From assembly GCA_900542085.1 (NCBI GenBank), contig UQMK01000021.1, forward strand, positions 1 to 35,790: DNA of 35,790 nt, given 5' to 3'. Both the position numbers and the translations under genes were made by a program. Shown in pieces: positions 23,586 to 31,083 of this stretch. This DNA is from an uncultured Collinsella sp. Its GTDB lineage: Bacteria > Actinomycetota > Coriobacteriia > Coriobacteriales > Coriobacteriaceae. The notes under the pieces were generated by a model that did no database searches, was not told where the DNA came from, and saw only the letters and a list, made by a program, of their open reading frames with translations. Numbering within the stretch: the first letter of the stretch is position 1; each line of letters begins with the position of its first letter.

Positions 23586-24395
23586 TTATTTCGAGCTCTC
23601 GGCCTGCGCGTCCACCTGCGCATAAGCGCGCACAATGCGAGAAACGGTACTTTTGCCAATACCCGTATACCGCTCAATCTGGCGCGCCGTGAATCCGGCA
23701 TCGTGCAATCCAACGATAACGGTATCGCGCCGCGCCGGCGGTGCGGCTTTAACCCCGCGGAGCGGAACCCCGAGGCTCTTCGCCAACTTGTCGGCAAAGG
23801 CGTGGCGTTCCCACTCCGTCTCTTTCATATCGCACAGCGCTGGCTCGCCGCCGCCGGACATCGCTAGCGAATAGGCAATAAAGCCCTCGGCAGAACCAAA
23901 AAGCTCAAGCACGCAAGAAGGATCGGAAAATCCCCTCGTGACATCAGCCGCATCGCTGTCGTAAGCGCGCAGATGCTCCGCAAAGCTGCTCCAGGGATAA
24001 CGCTCGATTAGGCTAATGCCCGCCTCCTGCGGATCGGCGTGTACGGAGCGAATAGCCTCCATCACCTGCCAGTCGGTATCGAGCGAGCGGCGCTCAAAAC
24101 GCTCACGAAATAAGCAGCCCGCGCGCCCAGCGCGCTTATTGAACCGACGAGCATACGTCAACAGCAGCCGCTGCATAGCAGCGCTCATTTCGTCCTCGTA
24201 ATCCAAAAGCGCCAGATCCACGTAGTCGCTCATGAGACACCACGCCACAATCGTCACCTGGGCATCGCGGCAGCAGTCGCGCATCAGTTCCAAAAACTCC
24301 CACCGGTCCTCGTCGCTCTCAAAGATCAACTGCCCGCCCATACCGCGGGCACAAACATGGTAAAAACCGGTGATCGTTTTCCAAACGCGCTGCAT
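23586..24395 (-). CDS. Catalytically degenerate REP-associated transposase-like (Y1) protein with HTH
   Basis: The 269-residue protein follows the REP-associated tyrosine transposase (IS200-like Y1) layout: FYHVCARGMGGQLIFESDED at 11-30, WCLMSDYVDLALL (52-64), LLLTYARRFNKRAGRAGCLFRERF (77-100), IRSVHADPQEAGI (115-127) and YPWSSFAEHL. In active members these blocks read YHV..RG, LMPNHVHL (the HUH histidines) and RYIHLNPVRAG (with the catalytic Tyr). Here the histidines are Tyr59 and Asp60-equivalents (DYVD) and the Tyr is Ser117, so strand transfer is not expected. A C-terminal helix-turn-helix (about 222-257, with TARQIERYTGIGKSTVSRIV) is intact. The start is supported by AAGGGAG. Long open frame plus lost catalysis suggests a domesticated DNA-binding protein. 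Confidence 0.85.
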   Translation of the reverse strand: MQRVWKTITGFYHVCARGMGGQLIFESDEDRWEFLELMRDCCRDAQVTIVAWCLMSDYVDLALLDYEDEMSAAMQRLLLTYARRFNKRAGRAGCLFRERFERRSLDTDWQVMEAIRSVHADPQEAGISLIERYPWSSFAEHLRAYDSDAADVTRGFSDPSCVLELFGSAEGFIAYSLAMSGGGEPALCDMKETEWERHAFADKLAKSLGVPLRGVKAAPPARRDTVIVGLHDAGFTARQIERYTGIGKSTVSRIVRAYAQVDAQAESSK

Positions 24396-24787
24396 GGCGC
24401 TCCCTTCGCCGGGATCTGCTTACCATCCAATACATCACGATTGAAACGTGCCATCAAAACATTCACGCAAAATGGCACCCGTCGACGGTAAAAGGCGGCA
24501 AACCGACGGCAAACGGCAACATAGCCACAGGTCTGGCAACGCAGCCTTGCCAAAAGCTTGACCACAACCGAGCCCCTTCAACGGACCGCACAACCACAAA
24601 CAGTTTAGTTAAATCGTTTCAATTGAAAGTTCCGCGCTTCTCGCTACGAAAACTGAGCCGTTCGCCGAATATTCCGTGCATTTCGCGGTATTATAGGGAC
24701 TGCATGTCATGTCCCTTTCGAAGGGTCGCCCGGCAATCGCCAGCCACGACCCCCAGACGGGACGCCAACACGATAGAGAGGAGAGGC
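24396..24787. other. Long intergenic region upstream of the scaffold/GGGtGRT operon
   Basis: This 392-nt gap has no convincing gene; a 79-codon minus-strand frame at 24326-24565 looks spurious. It contains a perfect 12-bp palindrome TTTCAATTGAAA (24617-24628). A TATTAT at 24689-24694, about 95 nt before the next start, could be a -10, but no good -35 is visible. An imperfect dyad (ATTCCGTG ... CGCGGTAT) covers the approach to that -10 and might be an operator. Confidence 0.4.
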
Positions 24788-25522
24788 ATGCAGTACTCAC
24801 AGGAAGTGGAGAACATGTGCCCCGTTGCCAAGGGTGCATACCACGGCCCCGCACCCATCCCCGAGGAGGGCAAGTGGGTCCAGGCTAAGGAGATTTCCGA
24901 CATCTCCGGTCTTACGCACGGTGTGGGTTGGTGCGCACCTCAGCAGGGCGCCTGCAAGCTCACGCTGAACGTCAAGGACGGCATCATCGAGGAGGCCCTC
25001 GTTGAGACCATCGGCTGCTCGGGCATGACCCACTCTGCCGCCATGGCTTCCGAGATCCTTCCCGGTAAGACCATCCTCGAGGCCCTCAACACCGATCTCG
25101 TCTGCGACGCCATCAACGTTGCTATGCGCGAGATCTTCCTGCAGATCGTTTACGGCCGCAGCCAGACCGCGTTCTCCGAGGGCGGCCTGCCCGTGGGCGC
25201 CTCCCTCGACGACCTCGGCAAGGGCCTTCGCTCTCAGGTCGGCACCATGTTCGGTACCAAGGCCAAGGGCGCTCGTTACCTCGAGCTCGCTCAGGGCTAC
25301 GTCACCCGCATGGCTCTCAACGACAAGAACGAGATCATCGCGTTCGAGTTCCTGAACCTCGGTAAGTTCACCGACGCCGTCAAGGCCGGCAAGACCCCCG
25401 AGGAGGCCATCGCTGGCGCTATGGGCCACTATGGTCAGTGGGAGAACGCTGCCAAGTACATCGACCCGCGCACCGACGAGGAGACTCACTCCGTCGCCAG
25501 CGTGTTCCCGGTTCACGAGTAG
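24788..25522 (+). CDS. NifU-like Fe-S cluster assembly scaffold protein (GGGtGRT partner)
   Basis: The 244-residue protein contains an IscU/NifU N-terminal-like core: GWCAPQQGACKLTLNVKDGIIEEALVET with two cysteines, IGCSGMTHSAAMASEILPGKTILEALN (third cysteine), and LVCDAINVAMREIFLQI (fourth). This pattern belongs to the family annotated as iron-sulfur cluster assembly scaffold protein that lies next to GGGtGRT proteins in anaerobes; whether it assembles clusters is not established to my knowledge. The ATG at 24788 follows GAGGAGAGG; the frame runs further upstream without a ribosome binding site. Co-transcribed with the next gene (18-nt gap). It is longer than SufU and distinct from it. Confidence 0.88.
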   Translation: MQYSQEVENMCPVAKGAYHGPAPIPEEGKWVQAKEISDISGLTHGVGWCAPQQGACKLTLNVKDGIIEEALVETIGCSGMTHSAAMASEILPGKTILEALNTDLVCDAINVAMREIFLQIVYGRSQTAFSEGGLPVGASLDDLGKGLRSQVGTMFGTKAKGARYLELAQGYVTRMALNDKNEIIAFEFLNLGKFTDAVKAGKTPEEAIAGAMGHYGQWENAAKYIDPRTDEETHSVASVFPVHE

Positions 25523-25540
25523 AAAGGGAGGGAAATAACT

Positions 25541-26545
25541 ATGACTGTTACGTTCGAAGGTTACGAGCGCCGCGCTGACAAGATCAACAAGTGCCTCGCC
25601 GACAACGGCATCGCCTCCCTCGAGGAAGCTCTGCAGATCTGCACCGACAAGGGCTTCAACCCGCGTGAGATCGTCAACAACACCCAGTCCATCGCCTTCC
25701 AGAACGCCGAGTGGGCCTACACCCTCGGCTGCGCTCTCGCTGTCAAGCGTGGCGCCAAGACCGCTTCTGAGGCTGCCGCCATCATCGGCGAGGGCATCCA
25801 GGCCTTCACCGTTCCCGGCTCCGTTGCCGAGGACCGCAAGGTCGGTCTGGGCCACGGCAACCTGGGCGCCATGCTGCTATCCGACGACACCGAGTGCTTT
25901 GCCTTCCTGGCTGGCCACGAGTCCTTCGCTGCCGCTGAGGGCGCTATCGGCCTGGCTCTGAACGCCAACAAGGCTCGCAAGAAGCCGCTGCGCGTTATCC
26001 TCAACGGTCTGGGCAAGGACGCCGCTCAGATCATCGCCCGCATCAACGGCTTCACCTACGTGAAGACCCAGTTCGACTACTTCACGGGCGAGCTCAAGGT
26101 CGTCGAGACCATCCCCTACTCCGATGGTCCCCGCGCCGCCGTCAACTGCTACGGCGCCGACGACGTCCGCGAGGGCGTTGCCATCATGTGGCACGAGAAC
26201 GTCGACATCTCGATCACCGGCAACTCCACCAACCCGACGCGCTTCCAGCACCCCGTCGCTGGCACCTACAAGAAGGAGCGCCTCGAGGCTGGCAAGAAGT
26301 ACTTCTCCGTCGCTTCTGGTGGCGGCACTGGCCGTACCCTGCACCCGGACAACATGGGCGCCGGCCCTGCCTCTTACGGCATGACCGACACCATGGGCCG
26401 TATGCACTCCGACGCCCAGTTCGCCGGTTCTTCCTCCGTGCCTGCGCACGTCGACATGATGGGTCTCATCGGCATGGGCAACAACCCCATGGTCGGTGCC
26501 ACCGTCGCCTGCGCTGTCGCCGTCGAGGAGGCCCTCAAGGCCTAA
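25541..26545 (+). CDS. GGGtGRT protein, function unknown
   Basis: The 334-residue protein carries the name-giving motif VASGGGTGRTLHPDNMGAG (about residues 260-278). It also has SYGMTDTMGRMHSDAQFAGSSS and a glycine-rich C-terminus, MMGLIGMGNNPMVGATVACA. The family is conserved in strict anaerobes and is repeatedly found beside the NifU-like scaffold encoded here; its biochemistry is not known to me. No signal peptide or membrane segment is seen, so it is probably cytoplasmic. AGGGAGGG precedes the ATG. Codon use is strongly biased (for example GCT/GCC, AAG), as in highly expressed genes. Ends at a strong terminator. Confidence 0.93.
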   Translation: MTVTFEGYERRADKINKCLADNGIASLEEALQICTDKGFNPREIVNNTQSIAFQNAEWAYTLGCALAVKRGAKTASEAAAIIGEGIQAFTVPGSVAEDRKVGLGHGNLGAMLLSDDTECFAFLAGHESFAAAEGAIGLALNANKARKKPLRVILNGLGKDAAQIIARINGFTYVKTQFDYFTGELKVVETIPYSDGPRAAVNCYGADDVREGVAIMWHENVDISITGNSTNPTRFQHPVAGTYKKERLEAGKKYFSVASGGGTGRTLHPDNMGAGPASYGMTDTMGRMHSDAQFAGSSSVPAHVDMMGLIGMGNNPMVGATVACAVAVEEALKA

Positions 26546-26580
26546 TCGCGCCCGCGCGATGCTCATATAGTTGAGCTTTA

Positions 26581-26615
26581 GAGCCGCTACCTACCCGGGT
26601 AGCGGCTCTTTTTTT
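26581..26615 (+). terminator. Intrinsic terminator after the GGGtGRT gene
   Basis: A perfect 11-bp stem (26581-26591 with 26598-26608) and 6-nt loop are followed by seven T residues. Textbook rho-independent terminator. Confidence 0.96.
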
Positions 26616-26794
26616 GCCATAAAACGTTCGAGATACGATATATCAGTTTTGATGGAACATGAAGTGTGAGGAGAAGGAGCCGCCAAGCGCCCCTAACGTC
26701 CACGTGCCATATTTGCCCTTTGCCGATTTATCCCATCTTTGCGATGCCTTTGCCGATCACCCATGCGACAATGCGCGAACGAGAAAGGAATCCT

Positions 26795-28321
26795 ATGGAA
26801 TCAACTGATGTACTGGTAATCGGATCGGGCATCGCGGGCCTTTGCGCCGCCATAGAAGCAGCACGCGCGGGCGCGACCGTTGCCATCGCATGCGCCGGCA
26901 AGACCATGAGCGGATCGAGCTTCTTCCCGGGCACCTGGGGCCTCGGCCTTATTGGCCCCGTCGACAAAGACGACGAGCAAGACCTCATCGACACCATCCA
27001 AACCGTCGGCGGCGGCGCTGCCGACCCCGAACTCGTCCAGACGTTCGTCCACGGCATTCCCCAAGCGATTGACTGGCTCGAACAGGATCTGGGCGTAGAA
27101 CTCCAGCGCCCGCAAAGCGCCGAGAGCGCCCAGCAAAAGCAATTTATCCCCTGTTTTGACCATAAGACGCGCAATTGGCGCGGCCTCACCCGCAAGCCTC
27201 TTGAAGACGCGTGTGCGGCCCAGATCAAGTCTCTTGGCATTCGTCTGCTCCCCCGACACGAGCTTATAGACCTTGTTGAAAGCACAACCGGAAAGATTAC
27301 CGGCGCCGTGCTCTACAACCAAACAGACGAGCGCATCGTGACCTTTGCAGCAAAGGCCACCGTCATCGCTGCGGGCGGCACGGGCGGTCTGTTCGAACGC
27401 AGCCTCACTTCGGCCGATGTACTCAGCTCCTCGCAGGCCATCGCGCTGGCGCACGGTGCATCGCTTACTAATATAGAGTTCATGCAGATGATGCCCGGTT
27501 TCATTGAACCTAAGCGCAACCTGGTCTTTAACGAAAAGACCTGGCGCTACGTCACGTTCGACCAACCGGTCGACATTGCCAACGAAAAGTTAGACGATCT
27601 GCTTGAGCAACGCTCAGGATATGGCCCCTTCACTTCGCGCTTGGCTTCCCGCGCCATCGATCTTGCTGTCGATCAAGCGGGTGCCGAAGGTCTGGCGCTC
27701 CACTACGACTTCCCGCGAGAGAATGTCCCCGAGTTCGTGCAGACATTTGCCACTTGGCTACAAGACGAGCATGGTATCGCTCCGAGCGACGAGATGCGTG
27801 TGGCGATGTATGCCCACGCGGCCAACGGCGGCATCAAGATCGACAGGACTGCGTACACGGGCGTTGAGGGCCTCTACGCCTGTGGCGAGGCAACAGGCGG
27901 CATGCACGGCGCCGACCGCATCGGAGGGCTGTCGAGCGCCAATGGCATCGTATTCGGGCGCATTGCGGGCGCATCGGCGGCTCGAGCAGCACTGGACGCT
28001 CCCGGGGCAGCCGCACCGATGCACACTGCACTGCCCCAGTATGGCATTGCCACAACAGTCGCCGATCACCTGACCCGCAGCCTCAAACACACAATGAGCA
28101 CCTACTGCATGATCAACAGGACCGATGCGGGTCTATCCAAGGCGCTGCAGGAGCTTGAAAGCCTGCAAGTTGAAGCCACGACTCTAAATAAGCCGCGTGC
28201 TAACGACAGCGAAATCGCTGCCCTCGCCCGCCTACAGTCGCAGATTCAGCTGGCAAAGGAGATGGTCAAAGCCATGCGCAAACGGACTGAAAGCCTCGGT
28301 TCGCACTATCGAGCGAATTAA
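26795..28321 (+). CDS. FAD-dependent oxidoreductase, fumarate reductase/L-aspartate oxidase-like
   Basis: The 508-residue flavoprotein (FAD_binding_2 family) begins DVLVIGSGIAGLCAAIEAARAGA, a dinucleotide-binding fold. It continues with SGSSFFPGTWGLG, AAGGTGGLF and the C-terminal FAD signature YACGEATGGMHGADRIGGLSSANGIVFGR. SRLASRAIDLAV matches the helix bearing the catalytic Arg of succinate dehydrogenase, fumarate reductase and NadB. The usual HPTG-type substrate motif is replaced by EFMQMMPGF, so the substrate is uncertain, and no nadA or nadC lies nearby. No secretion signal or heme domain is present. The ATG at 26795 follows AAGGA. Single-gene unit. Confidence 0.85.
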   Translation: MESTDVLVIGSGIAGLCAAIEAARAGATVAIACAGKTMSGSSFFPGTWGLGLIGPVDKDDEQDLIDTIQTVGGGAADPELVQTFVHGIPQAIDWLEQDLGVELQRPQSAESAQQKQFIPCFDHKTRNWRGLTRKPLEDACAAQIKSLGIRLLPRHELIDLVESTTGKITGAVLYNQTDERIVTFAAKATVIAAGGTGGLFERSLTSADVLSSSQAIALAHGASLTNIEFMQMMPGFIEPKRNLVFNEKTWRYVTFDQPVDIANEKLDDLLEQRSGYGPFTSRLASRAIDLAVDQAGAEGLALHYDFPRENVPEFVQTFATWLQDEHGIAPSDEMRVAMYAHAANGGIKIDRTAYTGVEGLYACGEATGGMHGADRIGGLSSANGIVFGRIAGASAARAALDAPGAAAPMHTALPQYGIATTVADHLTRSLKHTMSTYCMINRTDAGLSKALQELESLQVEATTLNKPRANDSEIAALARLQSQIQLAKEMVKAMRKRTESLGSHYRAN

Positions 28322-28383
28322 ACTGGACGCCTATCTAACGCAGAACACAACTAATCGATATCCATGGGTCCCGTGAGCTCGAA

Positions 28384-29106
28384 GTGACACGGGCTCATGT
28401 CTCGTGCGAAACAAACAAAACTCCAGTTGATTCCCATTTTCGTGACACCACGAAAATGGTAACTGCCGGTGTCGCCGCTCGCGCGGTTAAAGACTACAAA
28501 CTTACGCGCTATGCATGCTATTTAATCGCCCAGAACGGAGATTCAAACAAGCCAGAGATCGCACTCGCCCAGGCATACTTTGCCGTGCAGACGCGCCGCC
28601 AAGAGCTCATAGAGCAGCGCTTCGCAGAGATTCAGCGCTTGCAGGCGCGCCACTCGCTATCCGATTCAGAGAAACAGCTCTCGGGTATTGCTTTCAAACG
28701 CGGCGTGGACTCCAAAGGATTCGCGATCATCAAGTCGAAGGGCGATGAAGCGTTATTCGGCGGCAGAAGCACGGCGGAAATGAAGCAGCAGCTCGGCGTA
28801 CCCAAGAGCGCGGCATTGGCGGACAGGTTAGCCGATGTCCTCATCAAAGCAAAGGACCTTACGAACTCGATGACTGCTTTCAACGCAGAGGAACACGACC
28901 TGTACGGTCTGGACCAGATCAAGCAAGAGCACGTCGAGAACAACACAAGCGTGCGTGGCAGCCTCATCGACCGTGGAATTGTCCCCGAAAATCTACCATC
29001 TGCCGAGGACACAAAGAAGCTCGAGCGTCGCGTGAAGGCAGACGAGAAGAAACTCAAGGAGGGTACTGACGGCTTTGCCGATCCACAGGGTAGACTCGAT
29101 TTGTAA
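28384..29106 (+). pseudogene. N-terminally truncated DNA-damage-inducible protein D (DinD-like)
   Basis: The 240 readable codons match DinD from its middle onward: DSHFRDTTKMV, DYKLTRYACYLIAQNGD, ALAQAYFAVQTRRQEL and the C-terminal LGVPKSAALADRLADVL...NTSVRGSLIDRGI.PE region. Full-length DinD has roughly 45-50 more N-terminal residues (a BRO-N-like start with YWSARELM..LGY). These are absent, and the upstream 62 nt contain no shifted remainder. The best start is a GTG without a good ribosome binding site. DinD is SOS-inducible in E. coli and interferes with RecA filaments. Here the gene is probably inactive, or reduced to its C-terminal part. It lies next to a tRNA cluster. Confidence 0.75.
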
Positions 29107-29122
29107 ATATTCCGGGTTACTT

Positions 29123-29142
29123 TGGTGGGCCGTCAGGGGGTC
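29123..29142 (-). repeat. Orphan 3' fragment of tRNA-Lys (possible att remnant)
   Basis: These 20 nt equal, on the minus strand, the 3' half of the T-arm, the acceptor strand and CCA of the neighbouring tRNA-Lys genes. Eighteen of them match 29303-29320 exactly. Similarity ends abruptly inside the T-loop, with no D or anticodon arm. Such 3'-end tRNA fragments mark attachment sites of integrative elements; a decayed tandem tRNA copy is the alternative. Confidence 0.6.
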
Positions 29143-29258
29143 AGCTTGCTGCGCAGGCGGCCGCTGCGGCGCCAAGGCGCCTTGCGCGCTGCGCTGGCAA
29201 ACGCTTACGCGTTTTCTAAGCTCCGCGCCCTTTCGGGTTCGACCCCATGTGAGGTCAA

Positions 29259-29291
29259 CAAAAAAGACGGCCAACTTTCGTTGACCGTCTT
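29259..29291 (-). terminator. Intrinsic terminator of the tRNA operon
   Basis: On the minus strand a 12-bp stem (29280-29291 with 29264-29275, one G-U pair) has a GAAA tetraloop and is followed by six T residues. It lies 12 nt after the last tRNA-Lys. Confidence 0.93.
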
Positions 29292-29303
29292 ACATGCTTT
29301 GGG

Positions 29304-29376
29304 TGGGCCGTCAGGGGGTCGAACCCTGGACCTTGGGATTAAGAGTCCCCTGCTCTACCAACTGAGCTAACGACCC
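29304..29376 (-). tRNA. tRNA-Lys (anticodon CTT), copy 1
   Basis: The minus strand gives a full cloverleaf: GGGTCGT acceptor, GCTCAGTTGGTAGAGC D-arm, anticodon loop CTCTTAA (CTT, Lys), TTCGACC T-loop, ACGGCCC acceptor and A discriminator. The next bases are CCC, so the CCA end is not exactly encoded. Last gene of the His-Lys-Lys tRNA unit. Confidence 0.95.
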
Positions 29377-29380
29377 AAAG

Positions 29381-29406
29381 CTAAAGTCCGTTGTGACGGA
29401 CTTTAG
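29381..29406 (-). other. Hairpin between the two tRNA-Lys genes
   Basis: A perfect 11-bp stem (29381-29391 with 29396-29406) has a 4-nt loop. There is no following T-run, so it is more likely an RNA-processing structure in the tRNA precursor, or a weak terminator. Confidence 0.6.
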
Positions 29407-29419
29407 AGGAGATATCGTG

Positions 29420-29495
29420 TGGTGGGCCGTCAGGGGTTCGAACCCTGGACCTTGGGATTAAGAGTCCCCTGCTCTACCAACTGAGCTAACGACCC
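29420..29495 (-). tRNA. tRNA-Lys (anticodon CTT), copy 2
   Basis: The cloverleaf is identical to copy 1 except for one T-loop base (TTCGAAC versus TTCGACC). The CCA tail is encoded at 29420-29422. Anticodon CTT (Lys). Confidence 0.95.
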
Positions 29496-29517
29496 GATAT
29501 CAACACGAAGCAAGAAC

Positions 29518-29595
29518 TGGGGTGGGTAAAGGGACTCGAACCCTCGACCTACGGGACCACAACCCGTCGCTCTAGCCAACTGAGCTACACCCACC
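29518..29595 (-). tRNA. tRNA-His (anticodon GTG)
   Basis: The minus strand shows acceptor GTGGGTG/TACCCAC with the extra G-1:C73 pair diagnostic of tRNA-His. The anticodon loop is TTGTGGT (GTG), the T-loop TTCGAGT, and CCA is encoded at 29518-29520. First gene of the tRNA unit. Confidence 0.96.
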
Positions 29596-29621
29596 GTGTC
29601 CTGTGCGCTTCGCGCTCGACT

Positions 29622-29650
29622 ATTATTGCAAGGAACGCCATGCGATGCAA
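29622..29650 (-). promoter_or_regulatory. Promoter of the tRNA operon
   Basis: On the minus strand TTGCAT (29645-29650) and AATAAT (29622-29627) are separated by exactly 17 nt and end 26 nt before the mature 5' end of tRNA-His. Confidence 0.65.
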
Positions 29651-29760
29651 GCCCCAATTTTCAAGAATTTTGAAAAGAGTTTTTCGAGCGCGTTTCGAGC
29701 AATTCCCACCCTTTTCATAGGAGTAAACTTGCCCCACTGCAAGCCCTCGAAAGGACCATC

Positions 29761-30942
29761 ATGAAAGAACTCTCCAATCGCACGGCAACATTCACCGATT
29801 CAGTCATCCGCCGCATGACACGCATCTCCAATAAGTACGACGCCGTCAACCTCTCGCAGGGCTTCCCCGACTTCGATCCCCCGGCGCAGCTGCTCAAGAG
29901 CCTCAGCACCATCGCCGCCGACCCCAAGCCGCTCTATCACCAGTACTCCATCACCTGGGGCTCCCAGGCCATGCGCGAGGCGCTTGCCGCCAAGCAGGAG
30001 CACTTTATGGGCATGCCGATCAACCCCAACGAGAACATCGTGGTCACCTGCGGCTCCACCGAGGCCATGATGGCCGCCATGATGACGGTCACGAACCCCG
30101 GCGACAAGGTCGTCATCTTCTCGCCGTTCTACGAGAACTACGGCGCCGACACGATCCTTTCGGGTGCCGAGCCCATCTACGTGCCGCTCAACCCGCCCAC
30201 ATTCGACTTTGACCGTGAGACGCTCGAGGCGGCCTTCCGCGACAACGACCCCAAGGCCATCGTCCTGTGCAACCCTTCCAACCCCTGCGGCAAGGTCTTT
30301 ACGCGCGAGGAGCTCACCTTTATCGCCGACCTCTGCAAAAAGTACGACGCGTACTGCATTACCGACGAGGTATACGAGCACATCGTCTACGCGCCCCACG
30401 AGCACGTCTATATGGCCACGCTGCCCGGCATGTTCGAGCGCACTATCAGCTGCAGCTCACTGTCTAAGACATACTCCATCACCGGCTGGCGTCTGGGCTA
30501 CACCATCGCCCCAGCCCAGATCACCGAGCGCATTAAAAAAGTCCACGACTTCCTCACCGTGGGTGCCGCCGCTCCCCTGCAGGAAGCTGTCGTCACCGCC
30601 CTCAACTTCGACGACAGCTATTACCAGGAGGTCCTCGACCTCTATACCGCCAAACGCGACCTGTTCTGCCAGGGACTCGACAGCATCGGTCTTGAACACA
30701 ACGTGCCGCAGGGCGCCTACTACGTCATGATGGACATCTCTGAGTTTGGCTATGACAGCGACCTCGAATTCTGCGAGGACCTCGCGTCTAAGGTGGGCGT
30801 GGGCGCCGTGCCCGGATCGAGCTTCTTCCGCGAGCCCGTCAACCATCTGATTCGTTTCCACTTTGCCAAGCGAGACGAGACGCTTAACGCGGCGTTGGAG
30901 AACCTCAAGTCGCTACGTGATAAAATCAAGCCGCGCGGGTAA
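29761..30942 (+). CDS. PLP-dependent aminotransferase, class I/II
   Basis: The 393-residue fold-type I aminotransferase has NLSQGFPDFDPP, YHQYSITWGSQAMREAL, TCGSTEAMMAAM, CNPSNPCGKVF (PLP contact), ITDEVYEHIVY and the PLP lysine in SSLSKTYSITGWRLGY. The C-terminal Arg is in NHLIRFHFAK. It is closest in pattern to the methionine/kynurenine aminotransferase or cysteine-conjugate beta-lyase subgroup (YbdL-like), so amino-donor specificity is uncertain. An AAAGGA ribosome binding site precedes the ATG. Divergent from the tRNA operon and ended by its own terminator. Confidence 0.92.
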   Translation: MKELSNRTATFTDSVIRRMTRISNKYDAVNLSQGFPDFDPPAQLLKSLSTIAADPKPLYHQYSITWGSQAMREALAAKQEHFMGMPINPNENIVVTCGSTEAMMAAMMTVTNPGDKVVIFSPFYENYGADTILSGAEPIYVPLNPPTFDFDRETLEAAFRDNDPKAIVLCNPSNPCGKVFTREELTFIADLCKKYDAYCITDEVYEHIVYAPHEHVYMATLPGMFERTISCSSLSKTYSITGWRLGYTIAPAQITERIKKVHDFLTVGAAAPLQEAVVTALNFDDSYYQEVLDLYTAKRDLFCQGLDSIGLEHNVPQGAYYVMMDISEFGYDSDLEFCEDLASKVGVGAVPGSSFFREPVNHLIRFHFAKRDETLNAALENLKSLRDKIKPRG

Positions 30943-30970
30943 GGACGGCCCGGCAACTAAAGTAACCAAA

Positions 30971-31010
30971 GAAGCCTCGCACCGCCCGCCGCGTTGCGAG
31001 GCTTCTTTTT
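30971..31010 (+). terminator. Intrinsic terminator after the aminotransferase
   Basis: An 11-bp stem (30971-30981 with 30995-31005) and 13-nt loop are followed by five T residues. Confidence 0.9.
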
Positions 31011-31083
31011 ATAGCGCTTTCTAAAATGGGTTAGAGCTCTATACTTTAGTCACGGAGCAACTCGTCCCAGAGAGAGGAATACT

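Noticed and set aside
24326..24565. 79-codon minus-strand frame with CQTCGYVAVC
   Set aside because: It overlaps the start of the transposase-like gene and has no supporting ribosome binding site. The cysteines look like chance in a GC-rich spacer.
29235..29247. T-arm-like GGGTTCGACCCC beyond the tRNA operon terminator
   Set aside because: Only a self-complementary T-arm motif. No anticodon or acceptor arms surround it, so it is not a tRNA gene.
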